Positions 18,984 to 27,506 of a DNA stretch of 64,000 bases are shown one piece after another. The stretch lies in NCBI RefSeq assembly GCF_900107965.1, contig NZ_FNVU01000026.1, positions 62,001 to 126,000 of the forward strand, written 5' to 3'. Source of the stretch: Actinacidiphila yanglinensis. GTDB lineage: Bacteria; Actinomycetota; Actinomycetes; Streptomycetales; Streptomycetaceae. The notes below the pieces were generated by a model, which saw only the letters and a list, made by a program, of their open reading frames with translations, had not been told where the DNA came from and searched no databases. The translations under genes were made by a program, and so were the position numbers. The stretch's first letter is position 1. Each line of letters starts with the position of its first letter.

Positions 18984-19228
18984 GCCGTACCTCCGCGAGT
19001 CGCGAGTCGTTCCCCCGGCGCGGTGCGCTGCGCTGAGCGTTCACTCGGGCAACGAGCCGGGGGAGTGTGCGGTCACTCCCCGGCACGGTAGGCATGCCGC
19101 GCCCCCGGCACGGCGCAGACACGACGGCGCGCCCCCCGTTCGGCCGAGCGCGGCCCGGGCGCGGGCCGGACCGGGGCGCGCCGTCCTCCGCGGGGCCGGG
19201 CGCGGTGCCCGGCCGGCCGCGGGGTGGC

Positions 19229-20608
19229 TCAGAGCTTGGCCCAGGCGTCCTGGAGGACGCCGCGCAGGATGGACTCGATCTCGTCGAAGAGCGGCGGCTC
19301 GGAGATGAGGGGCGGGGCGAGCTGGACGACGGGGTCGCCGCGGTCGTCGGCGCGGCAGTACAGCCCGTTGTCGAACAGCTCCTTGGACAGGAACCCGTAC
19401 AGGACCCGCTCGGTCTCCTCGTCGGTGAACGTCTCCTTCGTCGCCTTGTCCTTGACGAGCTCGATGCCGTAGAAGAAGCCGTTGCCGCGGACGTCGCCGA
19501 CGATCGGGAGGTCGCGCAGCCGGTCGAGGGTGGCGCGGAAGCCGGCCTCGTGGTCGAGCACGTGCTGGTTGAGCCCCTCGCGCTCGAAGATGTCGAGGTT
19601 GGTCAGCGCCACGGCGGCGGAGACCGGGTGGCCGGCGAAGGTGTAGCCGTGCAAGAAGGTGTTGTCGCCGCTGTAGAAGGGCTCGGCGAGCCGGTCGGAG
19701 ATGATGCACGCGCCGATCGGCGAGTACCCGGAGGTCATGCCCTTGGCGCAGGTGATCATGTCGGGCACGTAGTCGAACTTGTCGCAGGCGAACATCGTGC
19801 CGAGCCGCCCGAACGCGCAGATCACCTCGTCGGACACGAGCAGGACGTCGTACCGGTCGCAGATCTCGCGGACCCGCTGGAAGTAGCCGGGCGGCGGCGG
19901 GAAGCAGCCGCCGGCGTTCTGCACCGGCTCCAGGAAGACCGCGGCGACGGTCTCGGCGCCCTCGAAGAGGATCTCCTGCTCGATCTGGTCGGCGGCCCAG
20001 CGGCCGAACGCCTCGGGGTCGTCGCCGTGGATCGGGGCGCGGTAGATGTTGGTGTTGGGCACCTTGCGGGCGCCGGGCACCAGCGGCTCGAACGGGGCCT
20101 TGAGCGCGGGCAGTCCGGTGATGGACAGGGCGCCCTGCGGGGTGCCGTGGTAGGCGACGGCCCGCGAGATCACCTTGTACTTGCCGGGGTTGCCGGTCAG
20201 CTTGTGGTACTGCTTCGCCAGCTTCCAGGCGGTCTCCACCGCCTCGCCGCCGCCGGTGGTGAAGAAGACCTTGTTGAGGTCGCCGGGGGCGTAGCCGGCC
20301 AGCCGTTCGGCGAGTTCGACCGCGTTGGGGTGGGCGTAGCTCCAGATCGGGAAGAACGCCAGTTCCTGCGCCTGCTTGTAGGCGGTCTCGGCCAGTTCGT
20401 GCCGCCCGTGCCCGGCCTGCACCACGAAGAGCCCGGACAGGCCGTCGATGTAGCGCTTGCCGCGCTGGTCGTAGATGAAGGCGCCCTCACCGCGGACGAT
20501 GGTCGGCACCGGGGCGTCCTGGTAGTCCGACATGCGGGTGAAGTGCATCCACAGGTGGTCGTACGCGGACCTCGACAGATCGGGCAGATCAGGGTTCGGA
20601 GCGGTCAT
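19229..20608 (-). CDS. Class III omega-aminotransferase, probably putrescine/pyruvate type
   Basis: This 459-aa PLP enzyme is of fold type I, class III. The PLP lysine is in MITCAKGMTSGYSPIG, preceded by the LLVSDEVICAFGR strand whose Asp holds the pyridine nitrogen; phosphate contacts are in FFTTGGGEAVETAWKLAK and FLHGYTFAGHP. The start region RSAYDHLWMHFTRMSDYQ resembles omega-aminotransferases that act on diamines or beta-alanine. It is the second gene after an Lrp/AsnC regulator (2 bp gap), divergent from an aminobutyraldehyde-type dehydrogenase, and in the S. coelicolor SCO5655 position linked to polyamine use. Putrescine to 4-aminobutanal is the inferred reaction. The substrate is not proven by sequence. 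Confidence 0.85.
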   Translation of the reverse strand: MTAPNPDLPDLSRSAYDHLWMHFTRMSDYQDAPVPTIVRGEGAFIYDQRGKRYIDGLSGLFVVQAGHGRHELAETAYKQAQELAFFPIWSYAHPNAVELAERLAGYAPGDLNKVFFTTGGGEAVETAWKLAKQYHKLTGNPGKYKVISRAVAYHGTPQGALSITGLPALKAPFEPLVPGARKVPNTNIYRAPIHGDDPEAFGRWAADQIEQEILFEGAETVAAVFLEPVQNAGGCFPPPPGYFQRVREICDRYDVLLVSDEVICAFGRLGTMFACDKFDYVPDMITCAKGMTSGYSPIGACIISDRLAEPFYSGDNTFLHGYTFAGHPVSAAVALTNLDIFEREGLNQHVLDHEAGFRATLDRLRDLPIVGDVRGNGFFYGIELVKDKATKETFTDEETERVLYGFLSKELFDNGLYCRADDRGDPVVQLAPPLISEPPLFDEIESILRGVLQDAWAKL

Positions 20609-20610
20609 GG

Positions 20611-21087
20611 CTATCTGGTTCCCCAGGTGTAGGTCTGCTTGCGGAGCTTGAGGTAGACGAAGGTCTCGGTCGTGCGGACGCCGGGCAGCGCGCGGATGCG
20701 CTTGTTGATCATTTCCAGCAGGTGGTCGTCGTCCTCGCAGACGATCTCCACCAGCAGGTCGAAGGAGCCCGCGGTGAGCACGACGTACTCGACCTCGTCG
20801 AGTGCCGCGAGGGCGTCGGCGACCGGGTCGAGGTCGCCCTCGACGTTGACGCCGACCATCGCCTGGCGGCGGAAGCCCACGGTGAGCGGGTCGGTCACCG
20901 CGACGATCTGCATCACGCCCTGGTCGAGCAGCTTCTGCACCCGCTGGCGCACCGCGGCCTCGGACAGCCCCACCGCCTTGCCGATCGCCGCGTAGGGGCG
21001 CCGGCCGTCCTCCTGGAGCTGTTCGATGATCGCCTTCGACACGGCGTCGATCGACGCGGAGGCGCCGTTCATGTCACGAGTGGCCAC
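20611..21087 (-). CDS. Lrp/AsnC-family transcriptional regulator
   Basis: The 158-aa protein opens with the AsnC helix-turn-helix (SIDAVSKAIIEQLQEDGRRP, then LSEAAVRQRVQKLLDQGVMQ) and ends with the RAM effector domain (VGVNVEGDLDPVADALAALD, VEYVVLTAGSFDLLVEIVCED, LPGVRTTETFVYLKL). The GTG at 21087 gives VATRDMNGAS, the usual Streptomyces form; GTG 21093 and ATG 21072 are alternatives, and none has a clear Shine-Dalgarno. It is transcribed with the aminotransferase and faces the dehydrogenase gene, so it is the obvious candidate to bind the palindrome at 21162-21180. Its ligand is probably an amino acid or polyamine intermediate. Confidence 0.93.
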   Translation of the reverse strand: MATRDMNGASASIDAVSKAIIEQLQEDGRRPYAAIGKAVGLSEAAVRQRVQKLLDQGVMQIVAVTDPLTVGFRRQAMVGVNVEGDLDPVADALAALDEVEYVVLTAGSFDLLVEIVCEDDDHLLEMINKRIRALPGVRTTETFVYLKLRKQTYTWGTR

Positions 21088-21161
21088 GCGCACCACTGTG
21101 CAGGAGAGGTCGACGGTCCCGCAAGCCCTGGACGATGAATTCCGTTGCGTCAAGGCGGCTG

Positions 21162-21205
21162 TAACACCGAATCGGTTGTTGTGACCGGGCAGGTGTGTCG
21201 AATAC
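21162..21205 (+). promoter_or_regulatory. Imperfect palindrome and promoter region between Lrp and dehydrogenase genes
   Basis: TAACACCGAATCGGTTGTT (21162-21180) is an imperfect palindrome around a CCGAATCGG core. Its right half runs into TTGTTG (21176-21181), a plausible -35; with an 18-bp spacer the -10 would be GAATAC (21200-21205). A similar palindrome sits at the potD promoter (24759-24777). Its place in the divergent gap suits autoregulation by the Lrp protein. The binding protein is inferred. Confidence 0.45.
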
Positions 21206-21278
21206 GGCAGTTCTGGCGCTAAGCTGGGCTGCGTCTCAGCACATGGACAAGGACCAGAAGGACCAGGGAGCAAGCGCC

Positions 21279-22724
21279 GTGACCGAACTCCGTACTCTGC
21301 GCAACCACATCGACGGAGAATTCCGCGACGCCGCCGACGGGCGTACCACCGAGGTGGTCAGCCCGGTCACCGGCCGCGCGTACGCGACCGCTCCGCTGTC
21401 CGGCAAGGCCGACGTGGACGCGGCCATGGCCGCCGCGAAGGCGGCGTTCCCGGGCTGGCGCGACTCCACACCCGCCGAGCGGCAGAAGGCGCTGCTCAAG
21501 ATCGCCGACGCCGTCGAGGCCCGCGCCGACGAGCTCGTCGCGGTGGAGAGCGAGAACACCGGCAAGCCGCTCGCGCTGACCGCGAGCGAGGAGATCCCGC
21601 CGATGGTCGACCAGATCCGCTTCTTCGCCGGCGCCGCCCGGATGCTGGAGGGCCGCTCGGCCGGCGAGTACATGGAGGGCCTGACGTCCATCGTGCGGCG
21701 CGAGCCGGTCGGGGTGTGCGCACAGGTCGCGCCCTGGAACTACCCGATGATGATGGCGGTGTGGAAGTTCGCCCCGGCCATCGCGGCCGGCAACACCGTG
21801 GTGCTCAAGCCGTCCGACACCACCCCGGCCTCCACGGTGCTGCTCGCCGAGATCATGGCCGCGATCCTGCCCAAGGGCGTCTTCAACGTGGTGTGCGGCG
21901 ACCGCGACACCGGGCGGCTGATGGTGGAGCACCCGGTGCCGGCGATGGCGTCCATCACCGGTTCGGTCCGCGCGGGCATCGAGGTCGCCGGATCGGCCGC
22001 CAAGGACGTCAAGCGGGTGCACCTGGAGCTGGGCGGCAAGGCGCCCGTGGTGGTCTTCGACGACCTCGACAGCGCCGCGCTCGCCAAGGCCGCCGAGGAC
22101 ATCGCAGTCGCCGGGTTCTTCAACGCGGGCCAGGACTGCACCGCCGCCTGCCGGGTGCTGGTGCAGGAAGGCGTCCGCCAGGAGTTCACCGAGGCCCTCG
22201 CCAAGGTGGCCGCCGGCACCAGGACCGGCCTGCCCGACGACGAGGACGTGCTCTTCGGCCCGCTCAACAACGCCAACCAGCTCGCCCAGGTCGCCGGCTT
22301 CATCGAGCGGCTGCCCGCGCACGCCAAGGTCGAGGCCGGCGGCCACCGGGTCGGCGAGGAGGGCTACTTCTACGCACCGACCGTGGTCTCCGGGCTGCGG
22401 CAGGACGACGAGGCGGTCCAGCGCGAGGTGTTCGGCCCGGTCATCACCGTCCAGTCCTTCACCGACGAGGAGCAGGCGGTCGCCTGGGCCAACGACATCG
22501 ACTACGGGCTGGCCTCCTCGGTGTGGACCAAGGACCACGGCCGGGCCATGCGGATGTCCAGGAGCCTGGACTTCGGCTGCGTGTGGATCAACACCCACAT
22601 CCCGCTGGTCGCCGAGATGCCGCACGGCGGCTTCAAGCAGTCCGGCTACGGCAAGGACCTGTCCGCGTACGGCTTCGAGGACTACACCCGCATCAAGCAC
22701 GTCATGACGTCGCTCGACGCCTGA
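21279..22724 (+). CDS. Gamma-aminobutyraldehyde dehydrogenase
   Basis: This 481-aa NAD(P)-dependent aldehyde dehydrogenase has the Rossmann contact [20 protein letters not shown], the catalytic Glu in [12 protein letters not shown] and the catalytic Cys in [13 protein letters not shown]; it ends in the usual [20 protein letters not shown]. It resembles betaine/aminobutyraldehyde dehydrogenases (PuuC/PatD-type) and the S. coelicolor SCO5657 protein assigned to polyamine catabolism. It should oxidise 4-aminobutanal to GABA. The GTG at 21279 has AGGGAG 8 bp upstream, preferred to an ATG at 21243 with no ribosome site. Divergent from the Lrp-aminotransferase pair. Confidence 0.92.
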   Translation: MTELRTLRNHIDGEFRDAADGRTTEVVSPVTGRAYATAPLSGKADVDAAMAAAKAAFPGWRDSTPAERQKALLKIADAVEARADELVAVESENTGKPLALTASEEIPPMVDQIRFFAGAARMLEGRSAGEYMEGLTSIVRREPVGVCAQVAPWNYPMMMAVWKFAPAIAAGNTVVLKPSDTTPASTVLLAEIMAAILPKGVFNVVCGDRDTGRLMVEHPVPAMASITGSVRAGIEVAGSAAKDVKRVHLELGGKAPVVVFDDLDSAALAKAAEDIAVAGFFNAGQDCTAACRVLVQEGVRQEFTEALAKVAAGTRTGLPDDEDVLFGPLNNANQLAQVAGFIERLPAHAKVEAGGHRVGEEGYFYAPTVVSGLRQDDEAVQREVFGPVITVQSFTDEEQAVAWANDIDYGLASSVWTKDHGRAMRMSRSLDFGCVWINTHIPLVAEMPHGGFKQSGYGKDLSAYGFEDYTRIKHVMTSLDA

Positions 22725-22732
22725 TCGGGTCT

Positions 22733-22798
22733 CGGCCGAGCGCACGGGCCGGGGCGGAGCCGGGGCTTCCCGGCCCGCCCGCCCTGCCCGCTCGGCCG
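22733..22798. terminator. Nested bidirectional hairpin between convergent genes
   Basis: The outer arms CGGCCGAGCG (22733-22742) and CGCTCGGCCG (22789-22798) pair perfectly, and the inner arms GGGCCGG (22746-22752) and CCGGCCC (22770-22776) pair as well. It fills the gap between the dehydrogenase stop and the GDPD stop and fits a bidirectional terminator. Confidence 0.75.
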
Positions 22799-22803
22799 GG
22801 CCG

Positions 22804-23496
22804 TCAGGAGCGGTGGGCGACCAGTCGCAGCAGGGTGTCCAGCCGGTTCGTGGTGATCGAGTCCACGCCCGCCGCGATCAGCCGGGACATCGAGCGCTGC
22901 CAGTCCGCGGTCCAGACGGCGACCAGCAGTCCGCGGTCGTGGGCCCAGGCGACGGTCGCCGGATCGGCCAGGCCGAAGCGGAGGTTGAGCCAGCGCGGGG
23001 CGAGGCCGTCGAGCAGGGCGTCGGCGGGACGCGAGGAGGTCTTCCAGGTCATGGCGACCTCCGCCGACGGCTCCAGGGCGCGCACCTCGCGCATCGCGGC
23101 CAGCGCCCCGCAGTAGTAGACCCGGTCGGCCGCGCCCGCGTCCCGTACCGCCGCGACCGCGGCCGCCACCTGCGCGGGCTCGGTGAGGTCGACCAGCATC
23201 CGGGCCGGGACGTCGTGCCGGAGGAGTTCGGCGAGCGCGTCGGCGAAGGCCGGCACGCCGCCGCCGGTCGTCTCGACCAGCTCCTCGCGGGTCAGCGAGG
23301 TCACCGGCACCGGGTGGCCCCACAGCCGCTCCAGCGTCGCGTCGTGCAGCAGCACCGGCACGCCGTCCGCGGTGAGGCGGATGTCCACCTCGACCACGTC
23401 GGCGCCCTTGAGCAGCGCGGATCGGACCGACGGGAGGGTGTTCTCCCGGTGCACGTAAGGGTCGCCTCTGTGGGCGACGACCGTTACCGGGCTCAT
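22804..23496 (-). CDS. Glycerophosphodiester phosphodiesterase family protein
   Basis: This 230-aa GDPD TIM-barrel enzyme has the N-terminal VVAHRGDPYVHRENTLPS motif with HRG and the conserved Glu-Asn; the VVEVDIRLTADGVPVLLHDATLERLWG segment provides the metal-binding ExD and the HD pair. It ends with the GVDSITTNRLD motif. It hydrolyses glycerophosphodiesters to glycerol-3-phosphate, with no signal peptide seen, so probably cytoplasmic. The ATG at 23496 has GGGCGGG directly upstream; a GTG at 23529 would extend it by 11 residues. Just downstream of the deaminase gene (3 to 36 bp), likely co-transcribed. Confidence 0.9.
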   Translation of the reverse strand: MSPVTVVAHRGDPYVHRENTLPSVRSALLKGADVVEVDIRLTADGVPVLLHDATLERLWGHPVPVTSLTREELVETTGGGVPAFADALAELLRHDVPARMLVDLTEPAQVAAAVAAVRDAGAADRVYYCGALAAMREVRALEPSAEVAMTWKTSSRPADALLDGLAPRWLNLRFGLADPATVAWAHDRGLLVAVWTADWQRSMSRLIAAGVDSITTNRLDTLLRLVAHRS

Positions 23497-23532
23497 CCCG
23501 CCCAGCGGACCGGACCGGCGCGGAGCCACGCG

Positions 23533-24633
23533 TCAGCCCCGAGCGGCGGGGACGGCGCCACCGGACCCGTCGAACGACGCCGTGTAGGCGTCGATCTCCG
23601 CCGCCAGCCGCGCCTTGCCCGCCGGGTCGAGGAAGGACGCGTGCACCGCGTTCCTGGCCAGGTCGGCGACACCGGCGCGGTCCAGCTCCAGCAGCCGGGC
23701 GGCGACCGCGTACTCGGTGTTCAGGTCGGTGCCGAACATCGGCGGGTCGTCGCTGTTCACGGTGACCAGGACGCCCGCCTCGACCATCTGCCGGATCGGG
23801 TGCTCCTCCATGGTGGGCACCACCCGGGTCGCGATGTTGGAGGTCGGGCAGACCTCCAACGGGATGCGGTGCTCCGCGAGATGGTCCAGCAGCCGGGGGT
23901 CCTGCACGGAGCTGGTGCCGTGCCCGATCCGCTCGGCGCCCAGGACGTTCAGCGCGTCCCAGACGGTCTGCGGTCCGGTGGCCTCCCCGGCGTGCGGCAC
24001 GCTGTGCAGCCCGGCCGCCCTGGCCCGGTCGAAGAACGGCTTGAACTGCGGCCGCGGCACCCCGATCTCGGGCCCGCCGAGCCCGAAGGAGACCAGGCCC
24101 TCCGGCCGCAGGTCCACGGCGAGTTGGGCGGTCTGCTCGGCCGACTCCAGGCCCGCCTCGCCGGGGATGTCGAAGCACCAGCGCAGCACCACGCCCAGCT
24201 CCGCCTCGGCGGCCTTGCGGGCGTCCTCGATCGCCTCCATGAACGCCTGCGGGGGGATGCCCCGCCGGGTCGAGGAGTACGGCGTGACGGTCAACTCGGC
24301 ATAGCGGATCGCCTGCCGGGACATGTCGCGGGCCACCTCGTACGTCAGCAGGCGTACGTCCTCGGCGTCCCTGACCAGGTCCACCACGGACAGGTAGACC
24401 TGGATGAAGTGGGCGAAGTCCCGGAAGGTGAAGTACTCCGCGAGCGCGGCCGGGTCGGACGGCACCTTCGAGTCGGGGTGGCGGGCGGCCAGCTCCGAGA
24501 CGATCCGGGGCGAGGCGGAACCCACGTGGTGGACGTGGAGTTCGGCCTTCGGCAGCCCGGCGATGAAGGCGTCCAGGCCGGAGCCGCCGCCCGGGGCGGC
24601 GACGGGGGAGCGGCCGGGTGCGGTCTCGGGCAT
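23533..24633 (-). CDS. Adenosine-deaminase-family amidohydrolase, likely aminodeoxyfutalosine deaminase
   Basis: The 366-aa amidohydrolase has zinc motif KAELHVHHVGS, the HAGEATGP loop with catalytic Glu downstream, ERIGHGTS and the SDDPPMFGTDL metal Asp pair. Where classical adenosine deaminases have HLDG after HxH, this has HHVGS. Streptomyces members of this cog1816 group have been reported to deaminate 6-aminodeoxyfutalosine in the futalosine route to menaquinone (I recall Sav2595 of S. avermitilis), and this looks like that clade. Adenosine deamination remains possible. The ATG has GGAGG 7 bp upstream. It is divergent from potD and upstream of the GDPD gene. Confidence 0.85.
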   Translation of the reverse strand: MPETAPGRSPVAAPGGGSGLDAFIAGLPKAELHVHHVGSASPRIVSELAARHPDSKVPSDPAALAEYFTFRDFAHFIQVYLSVVDLVRDAEDVRLLTYEVARDMSRQAIRYAELTVTPYSSTRRGIPPQAFMEAIEDARKAAEAELGVVLRWCFDIPGEAGLESAEQTAQLAVDLRPEGLVSFGLGGPEIGVPRPQFKPFFDRARAAGLHSVPHAGEATGPQTVWDALNVLGAERIGHGTSSVQDPRLLDHLAEHRIPLEVCPTSNIATRVVPTMEEHPIRQMVEAGVLVTVNSDDPPMFGTDLNTEYAVAARLLELDRAGVADLARNAVHASFLDPAGKARLAAEIDAYTASFDGSGGAVPAARG

Positions 24634-24953
24634 GCGGGTCCTCCGGTGGTGCGCGGGGCGTTGGGCCAGTGGCGTTCATCGTAATGTGCGCCGCCCGCGA
24701 TCCCCTCCGGCCACTCCGTGATGGTCAGAGCACAGATTTCGTCGCGTAACCAAAAGGCAACAACGGAATCCCTTGTTGGAGGCGGTCCGCTCTGCCAGGA
24801 TCGGCCATCAATCCAGGCTTTGACCACGCTGGTGCATGGACTCGCGACCCCGGCAAGGCGCCCCGGCCACCCCCCCGGCCGGTCCTCCCGGCCGACCCCT
24901 CCGGCTCACCCCGCCCGGCGTCCCCCGGCCGATCCCTCGGAAGGGCACCACCC
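24634..24953. other. Divergent intergenic region between the deaminase gene and potD
   Basis: This 320-bp gap holds no convincing gene. It contains a palindrome and promoter for potD (24759-24801) and then a ~150-nt leader that is Pro/Arg-codon-like and GC-rich but has no obvious hairpin or riboswitch. Confidence 0.6.
24759..24801 (+). promoter_or_regulatory. potD promoter with overlapping palindromic operator
   Basis: AACAACGGAATCCCTTGTT (24759-24777) has perfect AACAA/TTGTT ends around a GGAATCC-like centre. TTGTTG (24773-24778) acts as -35, and after a 17-bp spacer CAGGAT (24796-24801) is close to the Streptomyces -10 TAGGAT. The operator covers the -35, so a bound protein should repress. 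It resembles the site at 21162-21180 (both have GAATCxxTTGTTG). Confidence 0.55.
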
Positions 24954-26183
24954 ATGGAGCAGTTCGAGACCCTCTCCCCGCCCCAGCGCGCGGCCATGGC
25001 GCGCAGCATGACCAGCGGCCGGGGCGCGCTCGCCCGCCGCTCGCTGCTGCGGGCCGCCGGGCTCGGCGTGATCGGCACCGCCGGGCTCACCGCGTGCGGC
25101 ATACCCGCGGCCGGCCGCAAGGGCGGCACGGTCTCCACCGACCACTCGGCGCAGGAGAAGGTGGTCGACTTCTCCAACTGGACCGAGTACATCGACGTCA
25201 GCGACGACGGCAAGCACCGTCCGACCCTGGACGCCTTCACCCGGCGCACCGGCATCAAGGTCAAGTACACCGAGGACATCAACGACAACATCGAGTTCTT
25301 CGGCAAGATCAAGCCGCAGCTCGCCGCGGGCCAGGACACCGGCCGCGACCTGATGGTCCTCACCGACTGGCTGGCCGGCCGGATGATCCGGCTCGGCTGG
25401 GTGCAGCAGCTGAACTCCGCGAACCTGCCGCACGCCTACGCGAACCTGGAGCAGCGCTTCCGCAGCCCCGACTGGGACCCGGGCCGCGCCTACTCCTATC
25501 CCTGGCAGGGCATCGCCACCTGCATCGCCTACAACAAGAAGGCCACCGGCGGGCGGAAGGTCACCTCGATCTCCCAACTGCTCGACGACACCTCGCTCAA
25601 GGGCAAGGTCGCCATGCTCTCCGAGATGCGCGACACCATCGGGATGACCCTGCTCGACATGGGCGAGCTGCCCGAGAAGGTCACCGACGACACCTTCGCC
25701 GCGGCCGTCGCCCGCATCCAGAAGGCCGTCGACAGCCAGCAGATCCGGAAGTTCACCGGCAACGAGTACACCGACGGCCTCAGCAAGGGCGACATCGCCG
25801 CCTGCGTCGCCTGGGCCGGCGACCTGGTCCAACTGCGCATCGACGACCCCGACATCGAGTACGTCTTTCCCGACTCGGGCTTCCTGTCGTCCACCGACAA
25901 CCTGCTGATCCCCAACAAGGCCCGGCACAAGACGAACGCCGAGCGGCTGATCGACTACTACTACGAGCCGCCGGTCGCGGCCCAGCTCTCGGCGTACATC
26001 AACTACGTGTGCCCGGTCGCCGGGGTCAAGCCGTACCTGGCGAAGATCGACCCCGGGCTGGCGAGCAACCCGCTGATCCTCCCCGACGCGGCCATGGACG
26101 CCAAGACGCACGAGTTCCGCTCGCTCAGCGACGCCGAGGACTCGCGGTACGAGGACACGTTCTCCAAGCTCATCGGCGCCTGA
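24954..26183 (+). CDS. potD: Polyamine ABC transporter substrate-binding lipoprotein (PotD-like)
   Basis: This 409-aa binding protein has a twin-arginine-type lipoprotein signal: ARRSLLRAAGLGVIGTAG, then the lipobox LTAC. The mature part begins VVDFSNWTEYIDVSDDGKH, the PotD/PotF ligand-pocket start with FSNWTEYI; YTEDINDNIEFFGKI, YPWQGIATCIAYNKKA and AGDLVQLRIDDPDIEYVFPDSG follow. Asp and Glu residues in these loops bind spermidine and putrescine amines in family structures. A strong ribosome site (GAAGGGCACC) precedes the ATG. It heads the potDABC-oxidase operon and is controlled by the promoter upstream. Confidence 0.93.
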   Translation: MEQFETLSPPQRAAMARSMTSGRGALARRSLLRAAGLGVIGTAGLTACGIPAAGRKGGTVSTDHSAQEKVVDFSNWTEYIDVSDDGKHRPTLDAFTRRTGIKVKYTEDINDNIEFFGKIKPQLAAGQDTGRDLMVLTDWLAGRMIRLGWVQQLNSANLPHAYANLEQRFRSPDWDPGRAYSYPWQGIATCIAYNKKATGGRKVTSISQLLDDTSLKGKVAMLSEMRDTIGMTLLDMGELPEKVTDDTFAAAVARIQKAVDSQQIRKFTGNEYTDGLSKGDIAACVAWAGDLVQLRIDDPDIEYVFPDSGFLSSTDNLLIPNKARHKTNAERLIDYYYEPPVAAQLSAYINYVCPVAGVKPYLAKIDPGLASNPLILPDAAMDAKTHEFRSLSDAEDSRYEDTFSKLIGA

Positions 26184-26219
26184 CCCGGTCTGCTCCCCGC
26201 ACCCCCCGAGGACACCTCC

Positions 26220-27506
26220 ATGACGACCCCCAGCACGAGCACAGCAGAGTCCGACGACGCCGTCCGCCTCACCGGGATCAGCCGGGCCTACGGCGCGTTC
26301 ACCGCCGTCCACCCGCTCGACCTGGCCGTGCCGGCCGGCTCCTTCTTCGCGCTGCTCGGCGCGTCCGGCTGCGGCAAGACCACCACCCTGCGGATGATCG
26401 CCGGGCTGGAGACGCCCAGCACCGGGACGGTGCACCTCGGCGGCCAGGACGTCACCGCCCTCCCGCCGTACAAGCGCCCGGTCAACACCGTCTTCCAGAA
26501 CTACGCGCTCTTCCCGCACCTGGACGTCTACGAGAACGTCGCGTTCGGGTTGCGCCGGCGCGGCATCAAGTCGGTGCGGAAGCAGGTCGGCGAGATGCTC
26601 GACCTGGTGCAGCTGGGCCCCCTGGCGCGACGCCGGCCGCACCAGCTCTCCGGCGGGCAGCAGCAGCGCGTCGCGGTGGCACGCGCGCTGATCAACCGCC
26701 CGAAGGTGCTGCTGCTCGACGAGCCGCTCGGCGCGCTCGACCTGAAGCTGCGCCGCCAGATGCAGCTCGAACTCAAGCGCATCCAGACCGAGGTGGGCAT
26801 CACCTTCGTCCACGTCACCCACGACCAGGAGGAGGCGATGACCATGGCCGACACCGTCGCGGTGATGAACGCCGGCCGGGTCGAGCAGATGGGCGCGCCG
26901 GCCGACCTCTACGAGAACCCCGCCTCCACCTTCGTCGCGAACTTCCTGGGCACGTCGAACCTGATCGAGGCCGAGGTCACCGGCGCCGCCGACGGCATCC
27001 TGCGGCTCACCCGCGCCGGGCAGGAACTGACCCTGCCCGCGGCCCGCTGCCGGACCGGGGCCGCCCCCGGCGACCGGGTGCTGGCGGGGGTCCGCCCGGA
27101 GAAGATCACCCTCGTGCACGGCGACGACGCGGAGGCGGTGCCCGCCGGCCGGAACCGGATATCCGGCCGGATCACGGCGTCCAGCTTCATCGGCGTGTCC
27201 ACCCAGTACGTGGTCGACAGCCCGGTCGGCCCGGACCTGGAGGTGTTCGTGCAGAACGTGGAGCGCGACACCCGGCTGGTGCCGGGCGCGCCGGTCGTCC
27301 TGCACTGGAACCCCGAGCACACCTTCGGGCTCGACGCGGAGCAGGACATCGACGCCGGTCTCGACGCGGGTTCCGACACCGACACCGGCAGCGGCTCCGG
27401 CCACGGCGGCGGGGCGGCCCGCGGCCGTACCGAACCGGGGACCGGGCCCGGCGACAGCACCGGCAGCACGGACAGCACCGACAGCGCCGAGGGGGCCGCC
27501 GTATGA
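26220..27506 (+). CDS. potA: Polyamine ABC transporter ATP-binding protein
   Basis: The 428-aa ATPase has Walker A GASGCGKTT (about residue 49), FQNYALFPHLDVYENVAFGL with the Q-loop, signature LSGGQQQRVAVARAL, Walker B LLLDEP and the H-loop HVTHDQEE. A TOBE domain (GDRVLAGVRPEKITL, SFIGVSTQYVV) follows, as in PotA. The last ~60 residues form an extra Asp/Gly/Ser/Thr-rich low-complexity tail of unknown role, not found in enteric PotA. It follows potD by 36 bp and overlaps potB by 4 bp (ATGA). Confidence 0.95.
   Translation: MTTPSTSTAESDDAVRLTGISRAYGAFTAVHPLDLAVPAGSFFALLGASGCGKTTTLRMIAGLETPSTGTVHLGGQDVTALPPYKRPVNTVFQNYALFPHLDVYENVAFGLRRRGIKSVRKQVGEMLDLVQLGPLARRRPHQLSGGQQQRVAVARALINRPKVLLLDEPLGALDLKLRRQMQLELKRIQTEVGITFVHVTHDQEEAMTMADTVAVMNAGRVEQMGAPADLYENPASTFVANFLGTSNLIEAEVTGAADGILRLTRAGQELTLPAARCRTGAAPGDRVLAGVRPEKITLVHGDDAEAVPAGRNRISGRITASSFIGVSTQYVVDSPVGPDLEVFVQNVERDTRLVPGAPVVLHWNPEHTFGLDAEQDIDAGLDAGSDTDTGSGSGHGGGAARGRTEPGTGPGDSTGSTDSTDSAEGAAV

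Noticed and set aside
18984-19228. GC-rich palindromic tracts as a regulatory RNA
   Set aside because: Several short GC stems are possible but none is long, conserved in arrangement or paired with a promoter.
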